Source: Mytilus edulis
Taxonomy: Eukaryota; Mollusca; Bivalvia; Mytilida; Mytilidae
Assembly: GCF_963676685.1 (NCBI RefSeq)
Contig: NC_092357.1
Span: forward strand, 63,498,797 to 63,562,796
Reading direction: 5' to 3'
Length of the DNA stretch: 64,000 nucleotides
Shown here one piece after another: positions 12,206 through 24,300 of the stretch. Each line of letters opens with the position of its first letter. Positions within the stretch are counted from its first letter, which is position 1. Position numbers and translations under genes: made by a program. Under the pieces are notes generated by a model that ran no database searches, was not told the DNA's origin, and was given only the letters and a program-made list of their open reading frames with translations.

Positions 12206-12452
12206 CAGTTGAATAAGCCATTTTTGTATAAATATAAGACATTTAAGTAAAATTATTATTTACTTTCATCCAAACCTTTCTAAACACGTTATTTCAAATA
12301 ATTTAAGCATGTCACTTATTCAGTTTGCTTCGTTCTTTTTAGTCAATTTAATGTACGTTAATTTATTGGAACGACAAATAATGACTTCAACTAGAGCGCT
12401 TCGATCAAAAAGAATTGCCGTATTTGTCCTATTAGAATCAAAATAATTCATG

Positions 12453-12586
12453 AGGGCTTGACTATATCGTGATTTTACAACGGGTTGTTCCTTTCTGTCG
12501 ATATTTTACCCTCGCTATCGCTCAGGGGTAAAACAGTTTGCATAAAGAGCCAACCCGTGGTAAAATCACGATATATTCAAGCACCC
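12453..12586. mobile_element. 134-bp foldback element
   Basis: The left arm 'gggcttgactatatcgtgat' and the right arm 'atcacgatatattcaagcac' are inverted copies. The arms continue through 'tttacaacgggttg' and 'caacccgtggtaaa', about 34 bp with few mismatches. The centre contains 'ccctcgctatcgctcagggg'. Confidence 0.8.
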
Positions 12587-12599
12587 ATTAATTAGTTTT

Positions 12600-13970
12600 T
12601 AAATAACAAATACCAACATTAAAATACTACAAACATGTTTCACTCATTTGTGTAGAGATTCAATCCTTTGTTTTTCATTTATAACTTTTACAACTTATAC
12701 AAAAACAATCCTTTGAATTAAACAAACATTTTATAACACCAACTGTTCATGACTAGAATATACATTTTTACTATGTAGCATTACTCTATCTACAGAGTAT
12801 TCTATAATAATTTGTTGAGGCACCAGGATGCCTAGCTGTTATCTATTCACAATGGCTTTCTGCTGACCTGTGTTGAAAAAGTGTCATAAAACTCATAAAA
12901 ACACGGTAACACCAACACCTACCATGAAGAGTGACCGGGGAAAACACTCGTTTACCAATGCTCCATTTATTAGTGCCTCAACTGTTGGTGTAGGCCACCC
13001 TCTACAAGATGAGGTGGAGGAGGTCCAAGAGTTACCCATCTGTAGACCCCACCATTACTACTAACCTGCAAATTGTAGAACTTGTCAGGCCCAGGGCAAG
13101 GGACGATTTAGAATAATACCCCAATCACTACCAGTCTCCCGAGACCGCCACATGAGAGCCAATGTCAGCTACCAAACCTGACCTGGGTTCTCACCTCCAC
13201 ATTTTTTTTTAATTCTTGAAGCATTTCAAACGTTGATTTTGTTGTGCGTAGAAAAAACTCAACACCTCCTTGTATATTATTATTAAAGAAAACCTGATTT
13301 CAAGTATGTAAAAAAATGTTTTACAACCGTTCTGTATAAAGACACTTCACTTGTCCTAATGTTCCCATGTAATATGACCGACTCATTTCCTGATAATATT
13401 TCAGCAGTTTCCTCCGTTTTATTCTGCCACCACGTGTCCCACATCTGTTTTCTTGATAATTCTTTTCCGGCCAGCTCCGTCCTCCTTTTGAGGGATATTT
13501 TCGTTCTGAACTCCCTGTCTTCCTGTCCTACTAATCGTTCTTCTCATTTTTTCCATTGCCCTTGATGACGATCATCTTGCATTCCTTTTGTTTGACAACC
13601 TTTTCTTTATAAATAGTAAAACTAATTTGTGTAGCACCTGTTTTGTTGTCGACCTCAGATTAAGAAGTGGTCGATACGGGAATTCCAAAATTTTGATTCA
13701 AGCTGAGAACGCTATTTATTACCATGCCAAATATGACAATGAGATACATGCTGCAACACCCACGCACCCACACAAGTACTTAATTGATTTATAACAGATT
13801 ATTAAAATATGAAATATATAGAATAACATTTGATTAAACTTAAGATCTCTCTTATTTACTGTGTTTATGTGGTTATATAGATATGTAAGCATATGAGGAT
13901 GACAATTATTAAAGAAACAACAGATTAATATTTAAACTTGACTGGCTGTTTAACATGCTCAAAAGGAGAC
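12600..13970. other. Gene-free stretch with a GC-richer block
   Basis: 12820-13200 is less AT-rich than its surroundings and looks like part of a degraded repeat or transposon ('ggtgtaggccaccctctaca', 'cagtctcccgagaccgccac'), but I cannot name a family. 13580-13790 is another unnamed block. No supported exon. Confidence 0.35.
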
Positions 13971-13974
13971 AAAC

Positions 13975-14175
13975 AAAACAAGTGCTATTTTGGAAAAGAG
14001 GGACGAAAGATACCAAAGGGAAAGTCAAACTAATAGATTGACAAGAAACTGACAACGCCATGGCTAAAAAGTCAAACAGAAACATAGTACAGAAGACACA
14101 ACATTGAAGACTTAGCAACACGAACCTCAACAAAAAACTGGGGGTGATCGCATGTGCTCCGGTAGGGTAAACAGA
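13975..14175 (+). repeat. Dispersed repeat family F
   Basis: 'gaaagataccaaagggaaag tcaaact', 'ctgacaacgccatggctaaa', 'aactgggggtgatcgcatgt gctccgg'. Other copies: 37495-37555 (fragment), 47785-47990, 48635-48835, and 57295-57525 on the opposite strand. A 139-codon minus open frame across this copy is a by-product. Confidence 0.8.
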
Positions 14176-14996
14176 CCCAATTTGAATTGAAAAATAGAGA
14201 TGCCTCCAGAATAAAGTCAAATCTAAAACTGAAAATGATATGAAGTCCTTACCGAAAGCAATGGTTAGTGAATGAATAATAATATTCACATGTAGATCAG
14301 TTTTACATTCAGTTGTTAAAGTTGTCAAGATTATTCTAGACGTGAAAAAAATGAATGTAATTTTTACGTGAAATTTGTGAATATTCGCAGGACTTTAATT
14401 TCACATGAAAGTAATGTGAGTGAAATTTGCTTTTGTTGATGACAAAGGCATCGGAGTCGATTTCCATGGAGTATGCGTCTACACTTTGCTCTGTTGACCC
14501 TCGTGTACTACTTGGTATATTTATTAACACAAAGACACTATTGAACAATTGTTTACTTGAATATACATTAGAGTCAAAATTTGGAGACTAGCATAAAGGT
14601 TTATAGGGGTTAGGAAAATTTTTCAGACGTCACCTTTAAGTAGAAAAATGTACGTGTATCAAAAATACTACTAGAGTAAAAAAGAAGAATTCGTGTCGGT
14701 CTAAAGACTTACAACACTTGGACATTGTGTATAACACATGCAATAAAAAGACTTGACACGCATTTTAGTTCGAAGTTGAGCAAAAATAAATCAATCGAAT
14801 TGAGAAATATATATAAATCCTAAGAGTGCGTATAATTTTCTGTTTTGAGCAGAGGTTTAAAAATAACTTTGTGTAATAAGACGAATACAGTAGAACACTT
14901 TTTAATGAACACAAAACAATAATATTATGTAAAGTTACTATCTCCTTTTTGACCCATTCCCGTCCATTGATTGAAGAACAATATTATGATGCAATG

Positions 14997-15002
14997 TTTA
15001 TT
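14997..15002 (-). terminator. Possible poly(A) signal of the receptor gene
   Basis: AATAAA on the minus strand, 294 bases beyond the proposed stop at 15296. Plausible spacing for a 3' UTR, but such hexamers are common in AT-rich DNA. Confidence 0.4.
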
Positions 15003-15295
15003 AACTCACAACGAAATATATAGATCGACAGATAAATAAAAGCATAACTACATAAGTATGCACTATTTTCAAAACTAATGATTTGAAGTCGTTTGGCAAG
15101 TTACAAGCATATGACAAATTATATAATATCTATTGATTGTATGCAAACTCTAAAACGTAAGACTGTTATGAAATATTAAATATAGGTTATGAGGAATACA
15201 AACATGTGTATCCATTGATAAACTCTGCGGTATGTACTTCAATTTGAAGACCAGTTCGCCAAACAAGTAGAATCAATTGTTTTTGATGGTACATG

Positions 15296-15321
15296 CTAGT
15301 GTTCTGTTTCAGTCTGTGAAC
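15296..15321 (-). CDS. Receptor exon 13: tail end and stop
   Basis: After a strong acceptor (TAACTATTTCAG) the frame reads GSQTETEH and a TAG at 15298-15296. Proposed terminal exon; AATAAA follows at 15002-14997. Confidence 0.45.
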
Positions 15322-18300
15322 CTGAAATAGTTAAAATCATTGTAATTAAACTAGAAATGCTACTCGTATCTTCAAGTGGAAAACATATTTAGATTTTTTC
15401 TGCAAACTATCATTTTCGTTGTTTGATCTAATCTTAACCAACAGGACTACACAAGGTAAATTAATAAACTGTAGCTCACTTAAAGTCAAAACGAAATCGG
15501 ACCACAACAACCGATACTGTAATTGCAAGTAAAGTACATCATCGTATTACACTATCATGGAAAATAACAAGTTTTATTGCCTTAGTCTAAAGACAGTTAA
15601 ATACAAGATGTAGTACTAACATTAGTTTACATTGTCATTAAGGGGCCTTTTATAGCTGAATATGCGATATGGACTGTGCTCATTATGGAAGGCCGTAAGG
15701 TTACCTATATATGTTAATTTCGGTGTCATATTGGTCTCTTGTGTAGAGTTGTCTCATTGGCAATCATACCACATCTTCTTTTTAGCTCACCTGGCCCGAA
15801 GGACCAAGTGAGATTTTCCCATCACTTTGAGTCCGTCATCCGTCGTCCTTCGTCCGTCGTCGTCCGTCGTCGTGCGCCGTCTTTAACTTTTACAAAAATC
15901 ATCTCCTCTTAAACTACTGAGCCAAATTAAACCAAACTTGACCACAATCATCATTGGAGTATCTAGTTTAAAAAATGTCGTGTCCAATGACCCGGCAAAC
16001 CATCCAAGACCCGGCCAACCATCCAAGATGGCCGCCTCGGCTAAAAATAGAACATAGGGGTAAAATGCAGTTTTTGGCTTATAACTCAAAAACGAAAGCA
16101 TTTTGAGCAAATCTGACATGGAATGAAATTGTTTATCAGGTCAAGATCTATGTGCCCTGAAGTTTTCAGATAAATCTGACAACCCGTTGTTTGGTTGCTG
16201 CCCCTGAATTGGTAATTTTAAGGAAATTTTGCTGTTTTTGGTTATTATCTTTAATATTATTATAGATAGAGATAAACTGTAAACAGCAATAATGTTTAAC
16301 TAATTAAGATCTACAAATAAGTCAACATGACCGAAATGGTCAGTTGCCCCCTTTAGGAGTTATTGGCCTTTATAGTCAAGTTTTAACCATTTTTTCGTAA
16401 ATCTTAGTAATCTTTTACGAAAATCTTCTGCCCTGAAACTACTGGGCCAAGTTAATTATAGATAGAGATAATTGTAAGGAGCTAGAATGTTCAGTAAATT
16501 AAGATGTACAAACACATTACCATCACCAAAACACAATTTTGTCATGAATCCATCTGCGTCCTTTGTTTAATATTCACATAGACCAAGGTGAGCGACACAT
16601 GCTTTTTAAAGCCTCTAGTTTAAAATCTTTTAAGTTGTTTTATATACTATTTTATATATATATTAATAAAAAAACAACCATTCACTGCATTATTAACTAA
16701 TCTCAACTGACACCATAAATCTATACTAGGGTTAATCTAATTGTGCAACTAGTCTAGTTACCATACTTCCGTAATATTCATAAAATTTTAAATAATATTG
16801 AACATACTACATGTATTAGTCACATTTCATCAGTTAGATGATTTGATCAGCAAGTTTTATTTATATTCTAAAGTTGATATATATGATTATGTAAGTGTTA
16901 ATTAATATAGTATTATATTGATTATAGTAAAATTTTAATTTCAATACTATATTCAATACATTTTTAATTTCATTTTTATTAAAGATATGTCCCTAATTGA
17001 AAAAAATCAGTTGATAGATACAAAGAAAAGATAATATTAAAAAAAGATGTGGTATGATTGCCAATGAGACAACTATCCACAAAATACAGAAGACTGAACA
17101 AGTAAAAATCAGTACAATCTAGTACAGATATGGTTTGTAGTGTATTACCTGCAGATTGTCGTAATGTAATCGGCAAGTTATTGGAACTGAAATTATAAAA
17201 CAATACTGTTTAATACTAACAGAATACCGAGGTTGAATTAAGACCGAATCGGAAAAACAAACCAGACTTATTCCGCCACTTTTCCATTGTTAAATTTTTC
17301 ATTTCGTATTTTTTTCTTAATTTCTCCTATTTTAGAATAGATTTTGCTTTCTTTTGTTTATCTGCCAGCTAATTTGCAAGACAATATTGAGAAGCATTTA
17401 TATGACACTACATCCACATAGTATAAGTTCATTATGAATATAACGTTAAGGAATGAAAACGAATCAACAAAAAGGAACAAAATCTCCCTTGCTCACAAGT
17501 AAAATTGAAACATGGGAATTGGAAATATGTCAAGGAAACAACAATCCGACCAAAGAGTAGTCCTGTGGAGTCTTGAATGCATCAATAAATTACTGCACCC
17601 AAAGACGTGCTTCATCTGGCCCTAAACACAAATGTATACTAGTTCAATGATAATGGACGTCATACTCAACTCCAAAATGTATAAAAAAGACTAACAAAGG
17701 CCAGATGCTCCTGACTTGGGTGAGGTGCAAACATGCATGGACGTTAATTTTTTTTTTAGATCTCACTCTATAACTACTAGCAGTTACTGACATACAAGTT
17801 TAAAACCTCAAGAAACAAATTGAAAGATTATGTCTTTATCATATGAATATCAAACACAATCCCTACCGTTAGGTGTTTAGTATTAGTCTATCATAAACAT
17901 ATGAGTAGAACCTAACCGCTATAATAACAACAATCAATTTCAGAAGAAATGTGTTTATATCCGATGCAAAGATGCCGTAAGCCGTTAATAGTTTTCGATT
18001 GATCGTTTGTGTCATTTGTTTGTTTATAGTTTTGTTGAAGTTAAACCACTCTGCAGACTAAAGCTATTTTAAAGTTCCTAATATTAGATACATTTATACA
18101 TGTATATTGTTTATCGACAGTTTCTTGGCGGAAAGTGTAGCTAACACGACATATGCATAGTTAGACAGGGCTGTATCGTCACGTTAAAGTTTCTATTCAT
18201 TGTTGAAAATGACATAAAGTTGCACACATCCGCGTCATTTAAAATGTAAATTTGTTAGATATCCGTCAATCATACCACACATCGATATTATGCGTGTACA

Positions 18301-21300
18301 GTTTTTTTTTACAGGTAAAGTTTGCAGGTTCATATATAAGTCGTGTTTATATTTATAACACTTGTAAAGTACATACCTTTCGTTTTGGTCAGGTCTAATG
18401 TTGTTTGCTGTCACCATCTCGTTTTTACCTATCAAACATTACATACGTTGAAAGTAAAATTATATCAACAAAAAAGCTACTTTTCTTCGTTGTTCAAAAT
18501 ACAGGTGTTTTAATTTAATCGAACATAAATGTACGTATATTGAAAAGGCTGTAGCAGAAACGCACTTAACTATTTTGCGCTGAATTCATTTACGAAAAGA
18601 TAAAAATTTATCGTTGTTCAAAATCATTTTGCATTATTTAAACAATACTCATTTTTCATTTTCGAAATATTCTGAAATCATATGTCATACCCCATCCATG
18701 ATTTTTAAAGCTTTATTATTGAAACCTTCTTCAGACGTTTTCAGTCTTCTAAAGATTCACAATCTATTTGTCTTGCATCATTTTTTAGAATAAAACTAAA
18801 TAAGAAAATACAATTCCCTGAAGATATTTTATTTTGGCTTAACTTTGAAATAAGAATACACAAATAAAGGCAACAGTAGTATACCGTTGTTGAAATCTCA
18901 TTAATCCATGGACAAAAAACAAAATCGGGGTAACAAACTAAAACCGAGGGAAACGCATTAAATATAAGAGGAGAACAACGACACAACACTAAAATGTAAC
19001 ACATACAGAAACGGACCAAGCATCAGACAAAATACAACGAGAATAACAAATATAACATCAAAACCATTTACATAAGTTTTAGATAGACCAGTATCGTGAC
19101 ACGTCTTATCGCAATGTGAATTTACACTCAAAAATGAAAGAAAACAAACGACGCAACGTTAAAATGAAACACACACAAAAAAGAACAATAATATAACAAT
19201 GGCCATATTCCTGACTTGGTACAGGACATTTTTAAAGGAAAAAAATTTGGGTTGAAACTGGTTTTGTGGCATGCCACACCTCGCAAAAGCGTTGAATTCT
19301 GTACACTTAAATATTCTTTTTACGACTCAATACCCATGATTTCGTGATGCTATTTGTTTTGGATTGTAAAAAAAGTATTTTCTCATACCCCTGTTACACT
19401 GATACTATATTCCATGTTTGATGTATTCCGATTTGCCGTTATATAAATGATGTTTTACATACCTGATCTTTGTCTGTATTTCCAAATTGCGAAGACAAAC
19501 GTTCCAAATACGGCTATTGTACCAATACTACTAATTATTCCTATTACAATTGTGTTAGCTTTGAAAATATAAATTAGGAATGTTTACCTATAACTGCAAA
19601 ATGATGTCTTTTTATCTTAATAACAGCAAAATGAAATTTTTTTTTAGTTAAAGTCACTTTGTTTTAAGTGAGTGCATAGTCAATTTATTGAACTCATAGA
19701 AATCTACCAACCTTATTTAATGAATATGATTTATTTCATAAATACACTTTATTTCATTATATTTATGATATGTCTGAAACATTGAATTTAAGCTAGTTGT
19801 CTACGAAGTTACTGTCTGCAAGAACAACTGCAACCATGAAAAGTTTCAACGTAAAAACCTCTTACGTGTTGCCTAGCAGACAATTTTTTTATCGTCTATT
19901 TTGAAGTATATGGAAGGTTTCCCCTTCAAGATATTTGCTTGAGTCGAATTATTATTACACTTAATCAGTCTCAACGTAAAAAAACCCATCAACACATTAT
20001 AGATATAGGAATTGAAAATGAAAAATAAAATTGTGTCACGTGTTCAACGCTTCGGACGATACAAATATTGCATTGCTGTGATGAGCCCGGAATTAAAACG
20101 TTACAAAATTTAATATTCAAAATTAGTGGATGAACAAATTAAAACGATATAATATCAAACAATTATCATTATATAATTTTCATAAAGCATAGACATACGC
20201 AAACATACGCATTACCTACATACACCCTTATAAGTTACAATTCAATAATTATATTTGTCTTTGATAACATTATTCCGGTTTCAACATTTCTTATCGTACT
20301 TGATTTGATAATGTATATATTTATTTTAAACATTTTAAAGATTTTTTATCTTCCTTTTATATTTAAAATAAAATGTGCCTTATATATGGATAACAAAAAA
20401 CTGTTATAAGGGTGTTTATATCAAAAGGTTTATATCTGATATATTTTATAGACTTAGAATGTGTCTCTTTTTATAAGAAAAAGTGGTGTGTTATATATTT
20501 CTTGCCAGTATTCAGTATTATAAGGGCATGCAATAACATGAGCCATTTTATACTCTTTCAATTGAACTAATAATTCTTTGGATGGGATGATGGTGTGGAG
20601 GAATATTCTGTTTAAACACTTTCAATGTGTTGTTATCTAGGTATTTAAAAACAAAATTAAGAGGGCTTTTGAATTTATTCAAATTTTCTTTTAAAATTTT
20701 TCCCATTTAAAGTACCACTATCTACTAGTATCAAATTCAGGTTTACCGCTTAGATTCATATTCTCATATTTGATATATAATAGTGTTAAACATTTATCAA
20801 AAGTATTAAAAGTCTAAAATAAACAATTTACAGGGCATGGGCTCGGTAACATATAGCTTCTCTCGTGTGTATTTTAGTCTAAACGCCATCTAATTAATTA
20901 AGTCTTCCCATGATCATATAAGCAATGTAAATAAAGATTTAGATGGAATCATATTCAAAACAGTGTGGCTGTGGCCATTGATTGACGTCCTTAATTCATT
21001 CAATGACTGTGACAGATTATGTGAACGTTTGTCTGTGACGACACTGCTCACTACTTATTTATTATAAAATTTAAACTGAAGGGTCACCAAAGGTTCTTAA
21101 ACGCCTATAATAATGAAATAATCCGAAAAATTAATCAGGAATAGCCTTTATGGTCTGATTTATATTATTGATATAAATCATAACAACGTGTTATTCATCA
21201 TGAATTTTTCTAATTCCTTTATTTAGGTATTGAGAACCTTTGGAAACCCCACAGTTTAAGTGTCTTTAACAAGTACATAGTGAGCAGTGGTCGTTACAGA

Positions 21301-24300
21301 CAAACGTTCACATAATCTGTCTCAGTCAAAAGGATAATTTAGGACGTCAATCAATAGCCACAGCAACACTGTTTTGCATATGATTCTATAGATAAATTAA
21401 GCAAACTTGTTCATTTGGATTATTCTAGGTCTGTTTTTTTCTGATTTTGTGTAATGCTTAGTACGTTTCTGTGTGTGTTACATTTGTAATGCTGTGTCGT
21501 TGTTCTCCTCTTATATTTAATGCGTTTCCCTCAGTTTTGGTTTGTTGCCCCGATTTTTTTTCAAGGATTTATGAGCTTTGAACAGCGGTATACTACTGTT
21601 GCCTTTAATTTCATAGTATAGATGTGAACTATATGTTTATTATCGTTTTAACCTGTATAAGAAAGATTTTTTTTTGAGGATCGAATTAGTCAATCTTATG
21701 TTTTACCTTAAAATTTTTTTCCCTCTCAATGTTGACATTCTTTTCTTTTAAATAAATTTACACGCACATTGCATGCGTTATCCATCTCTAGCTAAGGGGT
21801 TACATTGAATTTCACATAAGGTCGAATTATATAAACGCAAGTGAATGATTCATCATCAAATTGTCTTAACTGATTTTGAAAATAAAGAACCGTACTGTCT
21901 GCTAAAAGCAAATAAATATTTCACTACTTCACTTTCATTAATGTTTGAACAAGAAAAATACTATTTTAGATTTTAAATATATCTCGCTAAGGTTTTTCTA
22001 AATTATGAGTGTCAAAAAACATTGAATGTATATTTGTATTATTTATTTAAAGAAAGTGTAAATGAGTAGTTTAAGCAGATATTTGGTATTCTTCATATAT
22101 TCTTTTTTTTTCAAGTGAGATTTCTGGCTTTAACAAAATCTGCCATTTCTTTTCTTTATAAAGAATAGCGGATCGCGGATAACTTTTAGTTAAAGGACTA
22201 TTTTATTTTCTGATATCATCAAGTATGTCATTTACATATGGAATATTAAATTCTATTTATTTATTAAACAATAAGTATTATCCTTGTGTTTGTATGTTCT
22301 GATTGTCCCATTATTTTAAGGAAAGTTAATGGGATAATTCTTTATAAAGAATAGCGTATCGCGAATATCTTTTAGTTAAAGGACTATTTTATTTTCTGAT
22401 ATATACCTCATTCATCAAGTATATCATTTACATATCGAATATTAAATTCTATTTATTTATTAAACAATAAGTATTTTCCTTTTGTTTGTATGTTCAGATT
22501 GTCCCATTATTTTAAGGAAAGTTAATGGGATAATTGCTTGTCCTCCCTTTACATTAAACCAAGTTTTAATGAATTTCTGATAAAACTCAGGAAGGGTTCT
22601 TAACTTTTTTGCTTTTGTCAATATGTATAAATGTTGCATTATGCTTGTCTCTTTCTAATCTTATTTCATATGAAGTTGCAGTTGTCAAAAGATACTTTTT
22701 TTATTGCTGATTTTTAAACTCTCAAAAAAGGAAGATGAAGGAGGCAAAACAAATTTCCTTGTTTGATTTAGTTTGTCTGTACGTATATATGTTTTTTCTT
22801 CTTCTTGGTGTTGAGGAGTATAAATCAATACCGGGGAGTAAGAGTTGTTATAGAGAAACATAACATATTTACAAATAACACATAACACATTTGCAAATTT
22901 GAGGGACCTAATCCCTCACCTTTATGTCTCTTTGGTATGAAGTGGATACGAACGAGGTCATTAACTTATTTTTTAAACAATTCTATTTTCAATATAAAAA
23001 TATAGATTAAAGGTCTCCTTTTTCAATTTCACTTTACCAACTTTTCAATCTACTCCGTCTTTACTAATATGTATCATATGGATAAGTAATAATACGCATA
23101 GGGCTTACCTAACTAGTCGTACACCAAAAAAAAACCGGCTAGTTTTTTTGTTATCTTTTCATGAGTCTTATAAAGACGAAACGCGCGTCTGGCGTCTGTT
23201 TAATACATGATAGATAGTGCAGGTATGTATACTTATTGTATTTATATCAATTTGATTTTTGTCAACTGATTAAATATTCTTATAGTTTGTTTTTATGTTG
23301 TACTTTTAAATCACTCTCCCAGGTCAGGTGGTCCTGCTAACATGTTAAACCACACCACATCATGTACAATGTATAAATGTGCATGTCCAAAGTCAGGAGC
23401 CTGTATTTCAGTGGTTTGTTTATTTGTGACCTATTTGTTTATCGGTAATTTTTTGTGTATAAATTAGGCCATTAGTGTTCTCGTTTGAATTGTTTTACAG
23501 TTTCATTTCGAGGCCTTTTATATCTGACTATGCGGTATGGGTTTGCTCATTGTCGTAGGCCATACGGTGACCTACATGTGTTAATTTATGTGTCATTTGC
23601 TCTCTTGTGTAGAGTTGTCTCATTAACAATCATACCGCATCTTCTATTATTTCTATCTATATTCTTGGTAAAAGACTTCATTTTGTGTGTCGCTTGTCTT
23701 CCTTGCACACAAGATAATTTATCATAGTCCGGCCGATCGGTGAAAAAAATGCTCAAATAATGAGGAAAGCACCATGTTTTGCATGATGGTACATGTTTGT
23801 GTACTGAGCAATATTAGCTATGGACCCACCCTCAAAATTCAATATGGCGGCTTTTTTCAAAATGGCTGCCGTATGTTCTAAAATATTTGCCAGTATTGCA
23901 CAAACCACAGTGGATTCGATACTGGAAGCACAAAAATTAACATATTTGAATGACTTGGTGTACTTAGCAAGATTTTGTTTTGATCTAACTTTGAAATACA
24001 AAATGGCGGCTATTTTCAAAATGGCCGCCTTGAAAAATAAGCAAATATTCATAACTGAGAATTGACTTGAATATTAGCATTTTATTGATGCATAGTGTCA
24101 TTTAGGATTTGTCCCAGTTCTGTCCTTTTTGATTTTGCCTTGCTTGACATTTCATACACAAAGTAGTAGCTTTCATAAAAAGCTGCAGTCGTAGCTTTCC
24201 TTTAAAGCTGCACAATTTCTTGTCTTAGGTCACAAATAAAAGCTGTGATTTGGGATTTATCTGCTTTAATATATTATTCAGTGCCGATCTTATTTCTTGG

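Noticed and set aside
13909..14328. 139-codon minus-strand open frame
   Set aside because: Lies across a copy of repeat family F; other copies of the same repeat do not keep the frame.
17149..17186. An ITIM-like YDNL signalling motif in the receptor tail
   Set aside because: It appears only in a frame that does not agree with the upstream 18377-18428 exon; in the phase-consistent frame the exon reads SSNNLPITLRQSA.
23820..24065. Overlapping open frames on both strands with 'AAFFKMAA'-type text
   Set aside because: Produced by the repeated phrase 'aaaatggcggc' within repeat H; low complexity, no coding context.
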